From: Candidatus Shapirobacteria bacterium
GTDB lineage: Bacteria; Patescibacteriota; Microgenomatia; UBA12405; JAUWLS01
Length of the DNA: 46,324 bases
NCBI GenBank assembly: GCA_030613565.1
Contig: JAUWLS010000004.1
Span: 1-46,324 of the forward strand
Direction of reading: 5' to 3'
A program made the position numbers and the translations under genes. Below, in pieces: positions 32,139 to 40,270 of the stretch. Numbering within the stretch: the first letter of the stretch is position 1; each line of letters begins with the position of its first letter. The notes below the pieces were generated by a model. It worked only from the letters and a program-made list of their open reading frames with translations, made no database searches and was not told where the DNA came from.

Positions 32139-32780
32139 ATGAAAGAATTTTTTAAAAAATATCAAATCATTTTAGGACTAGCCTTTCTGACAGTAGTACT
32201 TTTGATGGTGAAAGTACTTTATGTTGAGAAAGAGGGAGAAAAGTTGATAGTAAAGAAACTGGTTCCAGCAGTGGAGGAAGAGTTTTTTGAAAGAAGAGAT
32301 TTTAAATTTAAGGTTTACTTTTCTCAAGACATAGTAAAAGACTGGGAGAAGTTAAAGTTGACAGTAGAACCAGAGTTAGAATTTAGAAAAAGTTTAGGAG
32401 AAGAACCAGGAGTTTTAGAGGTCTGGGTAAATGGAAAGATAGAAGCAGGAGTAAGGTATAAGTGGAGTGTAAGTTTGAAAAATGAGTTAGTTGGAGAGTG
32501 GGAGTACAGGAGTAGTGATCTAAGTGAGGGAGAAAAAAAGAGCAGAGGTCTGGGTAATCCAGAGCAAATAATAGAAATAGCAGTGGATCAGTATATGAAA
32601 TATCCTTTGCTTGATTACATGCCCTATTCAAATGAAGACTTTTCTTTAAACTATTTAGAACCTTTGAGCTTGATAGTAAAAATTAAAGGAAGTGAAAGAG
32701 AAGCAATAATGGAACAGGTGAAGTATTGGATGAGATCTAAAGGAGTGGATCCAGAGAGTCACACAATAGAGTGGAAGTAA
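32139..32780 (+). CDS. membrane-anchored protein at the end of the secretion cluster
   Basis: The 213 residues comprise one N-terminal TM helix (about 9-26), a beta-rich middle with Lys/Glu surface (FKFKVYFSQDIVKDWEKLKL, EVWVNGKIEAG) and a C-terminal part (PLLDYMPYSNEDFSLNY, then LIVKIKGS). It has no recognised family. A TAGAAT box lies 6 nt before the ATG, so it may also be transcribed alone. Its place suggests a structural part on the outer face of the secretion channel. Confidence 0.6.
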   Translation: MKEFFKKYQIILGLAFLTVVLLMVKVLYVEKEGEKLIVKKLVPAVEEEFFERRDFKFKVYFSQDIVKDWEKLKLTVEPELEFRKSLGEEPGVLEVWVNGKIEAGVRYKWSVSLKNELVGEWEYRSSDLSEGEKKSRGLGNPEQIIEIAVDQYMKYPLLDYMPYSNEDFSLNYLEPLSLIVKIKGSEREAIMEQVKYWMRSKGVDPESHTIEWK

Positions 32781-32805
32781 GAGAGAGGAAGAAAGTTTTT
32801 AGTTT

Positions 32806-33663
32806 TTATTTACCACCTTTTAATTTTTCAGCGCTGGGTTGTTTTTTCAACAACTGTCTTTTTTGTTTTTCTAGTTGTTTGATGTGGGTTTCGGGAGGCA
32901 GGTCTTCTGGCATAGTACCCCCAATATCTTTAATCGACTTTCTAACTTTTTGACCGACAACAGTATGTGCGAAGGTTGCCCTACCCTCACCTTTAACCTT
33001 TTCCCTTCTAAGTTTTTCGTCTGTTTGAGTGATACGAAATAGGTTGGCAGCTAATTCTACTGCTCCTGCCCTGTCGAGGACACTGTCAGAGCCAATCCCT
33101 TTCTTTTTTTGTACACTTTTTGCACTCATTCCATAAAGACCTGAGTATCCTGCGTTATTAAATCTTCCGAAGTTTTTAACCCCTGCTTGATATGCAGTAG
33201 TATTTAGTTCCTTGTTGTGAGTTTTAACCTTGCCTCTTAAAGATAATCTTTGCTCGCCTTCTTCGAGTTGTTGAAATAACTCATGTCTTCTGGTTTGAAT
33301 AGCAAAATAGGTTTGAGCGTTGGCAATTTCTTGTTTACTGGGGTCACCATTTTGAGCTATTAAGTAACAAGCATAACGGGATAATTTGTAGTCTTGAATT
33401 TTCCTCTCTGTTTCTTTTAATGTTCCGGCAGCAATTTTTATCATTTTGCCGATGTCGGCAAAATGATCTTCCGTAACTTGACTGCTTTTGTTGCAGGCTA
33501 TTTTTGCCTTTTTAATAACAATTTTCTCAAAATTACTCCACTTCAGATAACCCAATAGAATCATTAATTCGCGAGCTTCCCAGTACTCAACTCCGTTTTC
33601 ATCAATCTTTTTGATTTCCTCAAAGTTTTTATGTGGTGCTGATATTAGTGATCGGTCTGTCAT
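32806..33663 (-). CDS. dinD: DNA damage-inducible protein D-like
   Basis: The 285 residues match DinD. ENGVEYWEARELMILLGYLKW, KIACNKSSQVTEDHF, DYKLSRYACYLIAQNGDPSK and AQTYFAIQTRRHEL form the N-terminal block, followed by FNNAGYSGLYGMSAKSVQKK. DinD is SOS-induced in E. coli and modulates RecA there. The plus strand across this gene is less G-rich than its surroundings, so it may have been acquired. TGA-TATTTA lies 6 nt before the ATG. No LexA site was seen. Confidence 0.87.
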   Translation of the reverse strand: MTDRSLISAPHKNFEEIKKIDENGVEYWEARELMILLGYLKWSNFEKIVIKKAKIACNKSSQVTEDHFADIGKMIKIAAGTLKETERKIQDYKLSRYACYLIAQNGDPSKQEIANAQTYFAIQTRRHELFQQLEEGEQRLSLRGKVKTHNKELNTTAYQAGVKNFGRFNNAGYSGLYGMSAKSVQKKKGIGSDSVLDRAGAVELAANLFRITQTDEKLRREKVKGEGRATFAHTVVGQKVRKSIKDIGGTMPEDLPPETHIKQLEKQKRQLLKKQPSAEKLKGGK

Positions 33664-33683
33664 TTTTTTTAAATATCAAGAAA

Positions 33684-34805
33684 TCAATCTTGGAGTCGAA
33701 CCGGCATGATGATGTGAACAAAAGAAGGGTCCTTAGGGTCAGTAAAGACGCCAGGAGAGAGAGAGTCACCGAGTTTAATCTCTAAGACGTCTGATTTACA
33801 AACGTTTAGGAAATCGAGGATAAAGCGATAGTTAAAAGCAATGTCTAATTCAGGTCCCTCAATCTTTGCTGGGACAGTGGCAGTGTTTTGTCCGACTTGA
33901 GGAGAGTTAGCAGTAAGGACGAGAGAATCTTTTTTGACTTTTACTTTGACAACATTGGCAGACTCGCGAGCAAAGACAGAAGCAAGACGAAGATTTTGAG
34001 TGAGCTCTTCTTTGTCGATGGTGATTTTAATTTTATGATCAGAAGGAAGAATTCTTTCGTAGTCTGGGAAGTTTCCGTCAATTAGCCTGGAAGCAAGAGT
34101 AAGATCAGGAAGAGAGAAAATGACTTGGTTTTCATCTTTGGTAAGACCGATCTTTAGGGCATCTTCGGACTTGGCAAGTTTTATGATTTCTTGAAGAGTT
34201 TTGGCTGGAATCAAGAAAGAGAGTTGGTCTTTTTTACCAATAGACACAGGAGTTTCTAAGGTTAAGTCCTTTAAAGAAAGGCGGTAGCCGTCGGTGGCGA
34301 CCATTCTCAGTTTGTTTTCAAAAAAGTGCCAGTAGACTCCGGTTAAAACGGGACGAGTGTCATCGGTGGCGGCGGAATAAACAATTTGAGGGAGAGTGTC
34401 AGTTAAGAGTTTGGTAGGGATGGAAAAAGATTTTTTGGGATCCATAACTGGAAGTTCAGGAAAGTCTTTGGGGTCTAGGCCGGCAAAAGTGGTTTCAGTT
34501 TGAGGAGAAGTTAATTTCACTTTAAGTTTTTGATCAGTGGCAAAATCTATCTTTCCAGGAGAGAGATAAGAGACATATTCAGCTAATTCTTTGGCAGGGA
34601 GAGTAATGGAGCCTTCTTTTTCTACTTTTGCTCCAAGAGAGAGATTGATGCCGGCTTCGAGGTTGGTGGCAGAGAGATGAAGTCTCCCCTCTTTGGTGGA
34701 AAAGAGAATGTTGCTAAGAATTGGAAGTTGGGTTTTGGTTGAAACAAAGCGAGAAACTGTAGAGAGGGCTTGGTTTAAATTCTCTTGAAGAATGGAGAGA
34801 TTCAT
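33684..34805 (-). CDS. dnaN: DNA polymerase III beta sliding clamp
   Basis: The 373 residues match the three-domain clamp: LSILQENLNQALSTVSRFVS, TKTQLPILSNILFSTKEG and RLHLSATNLEAGINL open. VLTGVYWHFFENKLRMVATDGYRL and the C-terminal SPGVFTDPKD and VHIIMPVRL follow. It tethers polymerases to DNA. TGA-TATCCT lies 7 nt before the ATG, predicting a leaderless start. It follows dnaA on the same strand with a 319-bp gap holding DnaA-box-like sites. Confidence 0.95.
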   Translation of the reverse strand: MNLSILQENLNQALSTVSRFVSTKTQLPILSNILFSTKEGRLHLSATNLEAGINLSLGAKVEKEGSITLPAKELAEYVSYLSPGKIDFATDQKLKVKLTSPQTETTFAGLDPKDFPELPVMDPKKSFSIPTKLLTDTLPQIVYSAATDDTRPVLTGVYWHFFENKLRMVATDGYRLSLKDLTLETPVSIGKKDQLSFLIPAKTLQEIIKLAKSEDALKIGLTKDENQVIFSLPDLTLASRLIDGNFPDYERILPSDHKIKITIDKEELTQNLRLASVFARESANVVKVKVKKDSLVLTANSPQVGQNTATVPAKIEGPELDIAFNYRFILDFLNVCKSDVLEIKLGDSLSPGVFTDPKDPSFVHIIMPVRLQD

Positions 34806-35124
34806 ATGGTTTAGGATATCATGAATTTAAGGGTGGAAATGAGTAAGGTAGAGAGAATGTGGATAAAGGAATGTATTAAATAAATAAGATAAAAGAAATA
34901 GTAGACGTAGTATTAGGGGGTGTTGATAAGTAGGAAAGGTTGAGTGGGTGAACTTGGAAAAACGGGGGGAAAGTAAAAAAAGGCGGAAAGTTTAGATTGG
35001 AGAAGAAGGAATTGACTTATAAGAAAGACAGGGGTTTGGGTTATGTTTGGTTGAAAAAAGAGAGGAGTTGGTGGAAATGTTTGTGGATAAAAAAGAGAAG
35101 GATGTGGAAAAGTATTTTTAAAGA
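34806..35124. other. dnaA-dnaN gap with DnaA boxes, possible oriC
   Basis: No gene is visible. TGTGGATAA (reverse of the DnaA box TTATCCACA) occurs exactly at 34858-34866 and 35082-35090. TGTTGATAA lies at 34921-34929 and TGTGGAAAA at 35103-35111. The area between them is A/G-rich. These features fit an origin, but the plus strand is G-rich on both sides, so no strand switch marks it. It could be only a DnaA-regulated promoter region. Confidence 0.5.
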
Positions 35125-36498
35125 TTAGTAGTTTTTTCTAATAGTGACGATTTCGTGTCGAATTTGTTGATTTGTTGAAAAGAGGTGTTTTATTTTGTCG
35201 ACAGCGTGCATGATACTAGTGTGGTCTCGTCCACCAAGGATTCTTCCAATTTCTTGTAAAGGTAGGTCTAAATCAGTTCTTAAAAGGTAAGCAGCAATGT
35301 GGCGAGCTGTGACTAGATCTTTTTTTCGACTTTTCCCCAAAAGGTCAGAGGTTTTAATTTTGAAGTGTTTGGAAACTAGGGAGATGGCATGGCGGTGAGT
35401 GATCTTCTTTGTCTCCCCTATTTTGGCTTTTAGGCCAAAGAATTGTTGGACAGAGTTTAAGTTAATTTGGGCAATGTTTTGAGAAGAAGTTTGGAGAGTT
35501 AGTTCTCTAAATTTCCCTTCAATTTCCCTAACGTTTGATTCAACTGTGGTAGCAAAGAGATTTAAGGCATCGGGATTGATAGAGATGTTTTTTTCAGAGA
35601 TGTATTGCTTTAATATGGCTAGTCTGGTTTCGTAGTCAGGATGTTGAATATCGACAGTTAATCCTCCTTGGAAACGGGAAACAAGACGGTCTTCGAGTTG
35701 CTGGATTTCTTCAGGCTTTTTGTCTGAGGTAAGGATGATTTGTTTACCGGCCATATAGAGGGCGTTGAAGGTATGGAAGAATTCTTCCTGGGTGTATTCT
35801 TTGCCGGCAATGAATTGGATATCGTCGATGAGAAAGACGTCCAGTTTTCGGTATTTGTTTTTAAATTTAGAAACGGTTTTTTGTTGGATGGAAGCAATAA
35901 GTTCGTTACCAAAAGTTTCAGCAGAAGCGTAGAGAAGTTTTAGATCAGGATTCTTTTCTAAAATGGCGTGACCAGTGGCTTGCATAAGATGGGTTTTACC
36001 TACTCCTACCCCACCCCAGATAAAAAGTGGATTGTAGGCGAGACCGGGATTTTCAACGACGGCTTGGGCGGCAGCGTAGGCAAAGTTGTTGCTGTTTCCG
36101 ACAATGTAGTTATTAAAGATATATTTGGGATGAAGAATAGAAGGGGGCTTGGGAGGAGAAAATGTGGGTGCAGATGAGGTGGGGGTAGAAGTGGTTTTGG
36201 GAGAAACCTGATCAAAGAGAGGAGATGGTTGACCGTTTTTTTCTTCAGGGGGTCTTTTGTAGGTTATAAAGAGAAGGGAGTTATTGGCTTTGGTTTGATT
36301 GTCGAGGGCGGATTTTAAGAGAGAGTAATAGCGCTTTTGAGCAAGGTCGGCAAGATAGGGATTAGGAAAGGCAATGGTAGCTATATCCCCTTCTTTCTTT
36401 TTAAGGACAGATTGACTGAAAAAGGTTTGAAAAACGGAAGGAGAAACAGAGACTTTGATTTCCTCTAGGGTGTTTTTCCAGATTGTGTTTTGGTCCAT
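35125..36498 (-). CDS. dnaA: chromosomal replication initiator DnaA
   Basis: The 457-residue AAA+ protein opens origin DNA. Domain I starts at IWKNTLEEIKVSVSPSVF. A Pro/Ser-rich linker follows (about 95-130). Walker A is IWGGVGVGKTHLMQATGHA, Walker B VFLIDDIQFIAGKE, and domain IV has ARHIAAYLLRTDLDLPLQEI and ILGGRDHTSIMHAVDKI, the DnaA signature. Length and order are standard. A one-mismatch DnaA box (TTTTCCACA, 36578-36586) lies upstream and may serve autoregulation. Confidence 0.96.
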   Translation of the reverse strand: MDQNTIWKNTLEEIKVSVSPSVFQTFFSQSVLKKKEGDIATIAFPNPYLADLAQKRYYSLLKSALDNQTKANNSLLFITYKRPPEEKNGQPSPLFDQVSPKTTSTPTSSAPTFSPPKPPSILHPKYIFNNYIVGNSNNFAYAAAQAVVENPGLAYNPLFIWGGVGVGKTHLMQATGHAILEKNPDLKLLYASAETFGNELIASIQQKTVSKFKNKYRKLDVFLIDDIQFIAGKEYTQEEFFHTFNALYMAGKQIILTSDKKPEEIQQLEDRLVSRFQGGLTVDIQHPDYETRLAILKQYISEKNISINPDALNLFATTVESNVREIEGKFRELTLQTSSQNIAQINLNSVQQFFGLKAKIGETKKITHRHAISLVSKHFKIKTSDLLGKSRKKDLVTARHIAAYLLRTDLDLPLQEIGRILGGRDHTSIMHAVDKIKHLFSTNQQIRHEIVTIRKNY

Positions 36499-36577
36499 AG
36501 TTTACAAGAAAATTAAGATATGAAAATGGCAGAAGTGGTGGGACAGAGGGGGTCAGACCTGATTTATTCTAGATGAG

Positions 36578-36586
36578 TTTTCCACA
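36578..36586 (+). promoter_or_regulatory. DnaA-box-like site upstream of dnaA
   Basis: TTTTCCACA differs at one base from TTATCCACA. It lies between the divergent dnaA and rpmH starts. The 175-bp gap around it holds the rpmH promoter and no gene. Confidence 0.45.
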
Positions 36587-36656
36587 ATGAACAAGAGGGT
36601 AAGTGGGGATGTTTTTGGTTTTATTTGGGATAAGGATTCCTAAGAAGAGTAAGGTT

Positions 36657-36665
36657 TGGTATAAT
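36657..36665 (+). promoter_or_regulatory. extended -10 promoter of rpmH
   Basis: TGG-TATAAT ends 8 nt before the rpmH ATG at 36674. It is identical to the boxes at 12183-12191 and 21331-21339. The transcript is predicted to be leaderless or nearly so. Confidence 0.75.
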
Positions 36666-36673
36666 AGCGCGTT

Positions 36674-36829
36674 ATGCCTAAAAGAACATATCAGCCAAAG
36701 AAGAAGAAAAGAGTGAGAAAACATGGCTTTTTAAAGCGCATGTCAACTGCTATTGGAAGAAAGACTTTGAAGAAAAGAAGAGCTAAGGGAAGAAAAATGC
36801 TAACCGTAAAGAAAAAGATGAGGTACTAG
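36674..36829 (+). CDS. rpmH: ribosomal protein bL34
   Basis: The 51 residues are mostly Lys/Arg: [20 protein letters not shown], then [20 protein letters not shown] and a short tail, [11 protein letters not shown]. These are the L34 landmarks (KRTYQP, HGF, R-RAKGRK). It is slightly longer than the usual 44-47 residues. It heads the classical rpmH-rnpA-yidD-yidC-khpB cluster, divergent from dnaA. Confidence 0.95.
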   Translation: MPKRTYQPKKKKRVRKHGFLKRMSTAIGRKTLKKRRAKGRKMLTVKKKMRY

Positions 36830-36842
36830 GTTAAAATAGAGT

Positions 36843-37187
36843 GTGCTTTTAAAGGAAAGAATGATTTCTCTAGATAAGGATTTTAAAGAGGTATTGGCGG
36901 ATGGAGTAATGCAGCAATCTCCCCTATTTGGAATGTTGGTTTTAAAAAGAGAAGGAGAGAAAACTAGGTTTGGAGTGATAGTTTCTAAAAAGATTGATAA
37001 GAGGGCAGTTACTAGAAACAGAATAAGGAGAGTGATTTTGGAGTCAGTGAGACTTTCACTGAGCAGTGTTAAAGATGGTTATTTGGTAGTTTTTTTAGCA
37101 AAGAAGAGATTGGTGGGTTTGGGATTGGAAGAAGTGGGGAAAGAAGTGATAGAGAGTTTTAAAAAGGCAGGATTGATTTTGAAATGA
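36843..37187 (+). CDS. rnpA: ribonuclease P protein component
   Basis: The 114-residue basic protein helps RNase P RNA mature tRNA 5' ends. GMLVLKREGEKTRFGVIVSK and KIDKRAVTRNRIRRVILESV contain the RNR signature, and GYLVVFLAKKRL follows. The start is a GTG at 36843, 5 nt past TAAAAT. An alternative ATG at 36861 would also keep the core. The last 4 nt overlap yidD (ATGA). Confidence 0.92.
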   Translation: MLLKERMISLDKDFKEVLADGVMQQSPLFGMLVLKREGEKTRFGVIVSKKIDKRAVTRNRIRRVILESVRLSLSSVKDGYLVVFLAKKRLVGLGLEEVGKEVIESFKKAGLILK

Positions 37188-37420
37188 AAAGAGGAGTTTT
37201 AGGATTGATTAGATTTTATAAGAGATGGCTTAATATAGACTCCCCTATTTTAAAAGGTCTTTTTGTAGTTGATAAGGCTTGTAGATTCAGACCCAGCTGT
37301 GCAGATTACACGTATAAGGCGGTAGAAAAGTATGGAGTTTTAAAAGGATTGAGGATGGGATTTTTGAGAGTTATTAGGTGTCACCCGTTTTCTAAGGGTG
37401 GTTGGGATCCAGTGAAATGA
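37184..37420 (+). CDS. yidD: membrane protein insertion efficiency factor YidD
   Basis: The 78 residues include LIRFYKRWLNIDSP, CRFRPSCADYTYKAVEKYG and RVIRCHPFSKGGWDPV, the family's full signature with three Cys. It assists YidC-mediated insertion. The ATG overlaps the rnpA stop by 4 nt. Confidence 0.95.
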   Translation: MKRGVLGLIRFYKRWLNIDSPILKGLFVVDKACRFRPSCADYTYKAVEKYGVLKGLRMGFLRVIRCHPFSKGGWDPVK

Positions 37421-37445
37421 AACTGAGTTTGATAGAATATAGCTT

Positions 37446-38222
37446 ATGAAAGAATTATGGACAACAGTTTTATACCAACCCTTGATCAATGCTTTATTTG
37501 GTCTTTACATGGTGACGGGGAATTTGGGGGTGGCCATTATTGGATTAACAATCGGAATTCGATTTTTAATGATGCCTTTGACTTTACCTTCAATGAAGTC
37601 AGCTCAGAAGATGAAGGACTTGGCGCCAGAATTAGCTAAGCTTAAGAAAAAGTGGGGGCATGATAAAGAAAAGATGGCTAAAGCCCAGATGGATTTTTAC
37701 AAAGAAAGAGGAGTAAATCCAGCTTCGGGGTGTTTGCCTCAGATTGTTCAGATCATAGTTTTGTTGGCCATGTTTCAGGCTTTTAGGAATGGTTTGAATC
37801 TAGAAGGAACAGAGGCAGTTAGCAAAATTAATGAAAGTTTGTATTCCTTTTTACAGTTACCTAGTGACTTTTCATTCAACCTAAAGTTTTTATATTTAAA
37901 TTTGGCTGAACCAGATTTAATCAAAATTGGGGCAATATCAATACCGGGATTGTTTTTGACAGGATCAGCAATTTTCCAGTTTATATCAGCAAAGCTAATG
38001 ATGCCTAAAGCGGAGAAAGATGTGAAGATAGCTAAAAAAACAGAAGAGAAGAAAGATGACATGATGGCAGCAATGCAGAAACAATCTTTGTTTTTGATGC
38101 CTTTATCAACTTTGTTCATTGGTTATAGTTTCCCTTCAGGATTAGTACTTTATTGGTTTGTTTTTTCGGTATTTAACACGATTCAACAGTTAGTGCTTAA
38201 GAAGGTTGGGTCAAAAAAGTAA
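37446..38222 (+). CDS. yidC: membrane protein insertase YidC (Oxa1 family)
   Basis: The 258-residue short form lacks the large periplasmic domain of proteobacterial YidC. LWTTVLYQPLINALFGLYMV starts, GLTIGIRFLMMPLTLPSMKS carries the conserved hydrophilic-groove Arg, and VNPASGCLPQIVQIIVLLAM and LFIGYSFPSGLVLYWFVFSV are the family blocks. It inserts membrane proteins with YidD. TGA-TAGAAT lies 7 nt before the ATG, so it also has its own promoter within the cluster. Confidence 0.95.
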   Translation: MKELWTTVLYQPLINALFGLYMVTGNLGVAIIGLTIGIRFLMMPLTLPSMKSAQKMKDLAPELAKLKKKWGHDKEKMAKAQMDFYKERGVNPASGCLPQIVQIIVLLAMFQAFRNGLNLEGTEAVSKINESLYSFLQLPSDFSFNLKFLYLNLAEPDLIKIGAISIPGLFLTGSAIFQFISAKLMMPKAEKDVKIAKKTEEKKDDMMAAMQKQSLFLMPLSTLFIGYSFPSGLVLYWFVFSVFNTIQQLVLKKVGSKK

Positions 38223-38255
38223 GGCTGAAAAGGACTTGTGATAAAATTGGTGGAT

Positions 38256-38759
38256 ATGGCCAGCAAAATAACAATTGATCAGGACACAGTTTCCAAAATA
38301 GAAGAGAAGGTTCGAGGACTTTTAACTTTGATGAATAGAGTGGGAACAGAGGTAGAGATAAACGTGATTGAGGAAGAGGGCGAAGAGAAAATAATGGTTA
38401 AGTTTTTAACTGATGATCCAGGACCAATGATTGGGTTTAAAGGTAAACATTTGGCAGCAATGCAGATGATGTTGGGGTTGATGGTGAATAACAACAGAGA
38501 AGAGTGGATAAGAATATTGGTGGATATAAATGAATACAGAGATGAGCAGAAAGTAAGACTGGAAGAGAAGGCAAGAAACTTTGCCCAACAGTGCTTGGAT
38601 ACAGGAAGACCAGTAGGACTTGAAAGAATGAGTTCTTTTGAGAGAAGGATTGTTCATATGACTTTGGCTGAAGTTGAAGGAGTAGAGACAGGGTCTGAAG
38701 GTGAAGGAGAGATGAGAAGAGTGGTGATTAGACCTGCCGGCTCTTTAGATGCAGAATAA
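38256..38759 (+). CDS. khpB: KH-R3H RNA-binding protein (KhpB/Jag)
   Basis: The 167 residues comprise a KH-like domain (DDPGPMIGFKGKHLAAMQMM) and an R3H domain (FERRIVHMTLAEVEGVETGS). KhpB binds RNA and affects division and envelope in Gram-positive bacteria. A GTG at 38238 is open but overlaps the -10 region (TGA-TAAAAT, 38239-38247). The ATG at 38256, 8 nt further, is the start. The stop overlaps the next gene by 11 nt. Confidence 0.9.
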   Translation: MASKITIDQDTVSKIEEKVRGLLTLMNRVGTEVEINVIEEEGEEKIMVKFLTDDPGPMIGFKGKHLAAMQMMLGLMVNNNREEWIRILVDINEYRDEQKVRLEEKARNFAQQCLDTGRPVGLERMSSFERRIVHMTLAEVEGVETGSEGEGEMRRVVIRPAGSLDAE

Positions 38760-39978
38760 GAAGAAGATTTTAAATTGGGTGTGGTTTGGTTTTTTACTGT
38801 TTATTGTTAGTCAGTTAGGGCGGCATTTTTGGTTTAAGGAGAGTTATGTATTGGGAATTAGAGTGGACTATCTGTCCCCCACTATCTATTTTTTGGATAT
38901 CTTATGGATAGTTCTTTTTTGGTTTAAGAGAAAGGATCTTTTTAAGAGTAAGAAGAATTGGAAATGGTGGGGAATGTTTCTGGGAATAGGGATTTTAAAT
39001 ATCTTAGTTTCAGAAAGGAAAGGGATTTGTTTTTATAAATGGTTAAGGTGGGGGCAGTTATTACTAACAGTAGAGATGGTGAGGCAGGACAGAAAGATAG
39101 TGTGGAAGAGTCTTGGGAAAGTAATTCCCTTTTGGATAATAGGAGAGGTATTTTTGGGATTAATTCAGGTGTTCTTGGGAAAGAGTGTGGGAGGGGTTTG
39201 GTGGTGGTTGGGAGAAAGAAGTTTCAGTTTAGTAGGTCCAGGGATTGCAAAAGTTTCTTTGTGGGGAGTGAGAGTGTTAAGAGCATATGGTACTTTTTCT
39301 CATCCTAATTCTTTGGCTGGATTTTTACTAGTTTCTTTAATGTTGTGGTGGAGTTTTAAGAAAAAAAGAAAGGGAGGAGATTTATTATTTTGGTGGGTGG
39401 TGTGGTGGATAGGAATAGTAGGACTTTTGATTTGTGGTTCAAGGTTAGTTTGGTTAGTGGGATTGGGAGTTTTAAGTTGGGAGATGGTTAGAGATAAAGT
39501 AGAAGGATGGAAAGGGTTAGTGGGAGTTTTAATGTTGGGAATGGGAATAGGAGTAATAGTGATGGGTTTATCGGGAATAGTGGGAGGATGGGATGTGGGA
39601 TCATTAAGTAAAAGAGTAGAGTTATTGAAAGTAGGAGGAAAGATGCTTAGAGATTCCCCTCTTTTGGGAATAGGGATGGGGAATATGGTGGGAAGATTAC
39701 CAGAGTATTGGAGAGAGAGGAATTTAATTAAAGGGTGGTTACAGCCAATACATAATATTTATTTATTAGTTTTAGTTGAGATAGGAGTGTTGGGAGTTTG
39801 GGGACTGTTGGTTTATCTGAAGAAAGTATTTAGAAACAAAAAAAAGAAGATAGAAAGAGGATTGGTATTAGGGTTGGTGGTGATTTTGATAACCGGCTTT
39901 TTTGATCACTATTGGATCAGTTTGTCTCAGAATTGGTGGTTGATGGGGGTCGTATTTGGTCTAATAACAGGAAGATAG
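38749..39978 (+). CDS. O-antigen ligase/polymerase-like (WaaL/Wzy) membrane protein
   Basis: The 409 residues contain about ten TM helices. RAYGTFSHPNSLAGFLLVSL and LICGSRLVWLVGLGVLSWEM, then SPLLGIGMGNMVGRL and IHNIYLLVLVEIGVLGVWGL, are the Wzy_C/O-antigen ligase landmarks (HPN, SR, the GxGxGN-like loop and the HNxYL motif). It would polymerise or attach lipid-linked oligosaccharides outside the membrane. Trp content is high. It starts in an 11-nt overlap with khpB and is followed by a small gene and a flippase. Confidence 0.87.
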   Translation: MQNKKKILNWVWFGFLLFIVSQLGRHFWFKESYVLGIRVDYLSPTIYFLDILWIVLFWFKRKDLFKSKKNWKWWGMFLGIGILNILVSERKGICFYKWLRWGQLLLTVEMVRQDRKIVWKSLGKVIPFWIIGEVFLGLIQVFLGKSVGGVWWWLGERSFSLVGPGIAKVSLWGVRVLRAYGTFSHPNSLAGFLLVSLMLWWSFKKKRKGGDLLFWWVVWWIGIVGLLICGSRLVWLVGLGVLSWEMVRDKVEGWKGLVGVLMLGMGIGVIVMGLSGIVGGWDVGSLSKRVELLKVGGKMLRDSPLLGIGMGNMVGRLPEYWRERNLIKGWLQPIHNIYLLVLVEIGVLGVWGLLVYLKKVFRNKKKKIERGLVLGLVVILITGFFDHYWISLSQNWWLMGVVFGLITGR

Positions 39979-39994
39979 ATGTTAAAATTGGCCT

Positions 39995-40252
39995 GTGGTT
40001 AAAGAAGGAGATATTTTGTTTTGTGAGCCGAATGACTGGAATGGTCGTGTTAAACAAAGAAGACAAGTTTATTTTATAGATGGAGTGGTGGTGTGTTCGG
40101 CGATGGGCGAAGTGAATGTTTGTGGCGAGCTGCCGGTGCAAGTTTGTACTACAGAGGGAGGGTTTAAACCAAGAAGAAAGACATTCTTTCCCCTTTGTGT
40201 GCCAAGATTTTTTAAGGAAGAAGTGGAAAGTAAAGAGGTTTTTGTAAATTGA
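39995..40252 (+). CDS. hypothetical 85-residue Cys-containing protein
   Basis: It is read MVKEGDILFCEPNDWNGRVK, then RRQVYFIDGVVVCSAMGEVN and CGELPVQVCTTEGGFKPRRK, ending near FFPLCVPRF. It has five Cys and no TM helix. The GTG start at 39995 lies 6 nt after TGT-TAAAAT (39980-39988), a layout otherwise seen at true starts, so I take the gene as real. It sits between the ligase and flippase genes. No family is recognised. Confidence 0.55.
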   Translation: MVKEGDILFCEPNDWNGRVKQRRQVYFIDGVVVCSAMGEVNVCGELPVQVCTTEGGFKPRRKTFFPLCVPRFFKEEVESKEVFVN

Positions 40253-40270
40253 TTGTTGTTAAAATAGAGA

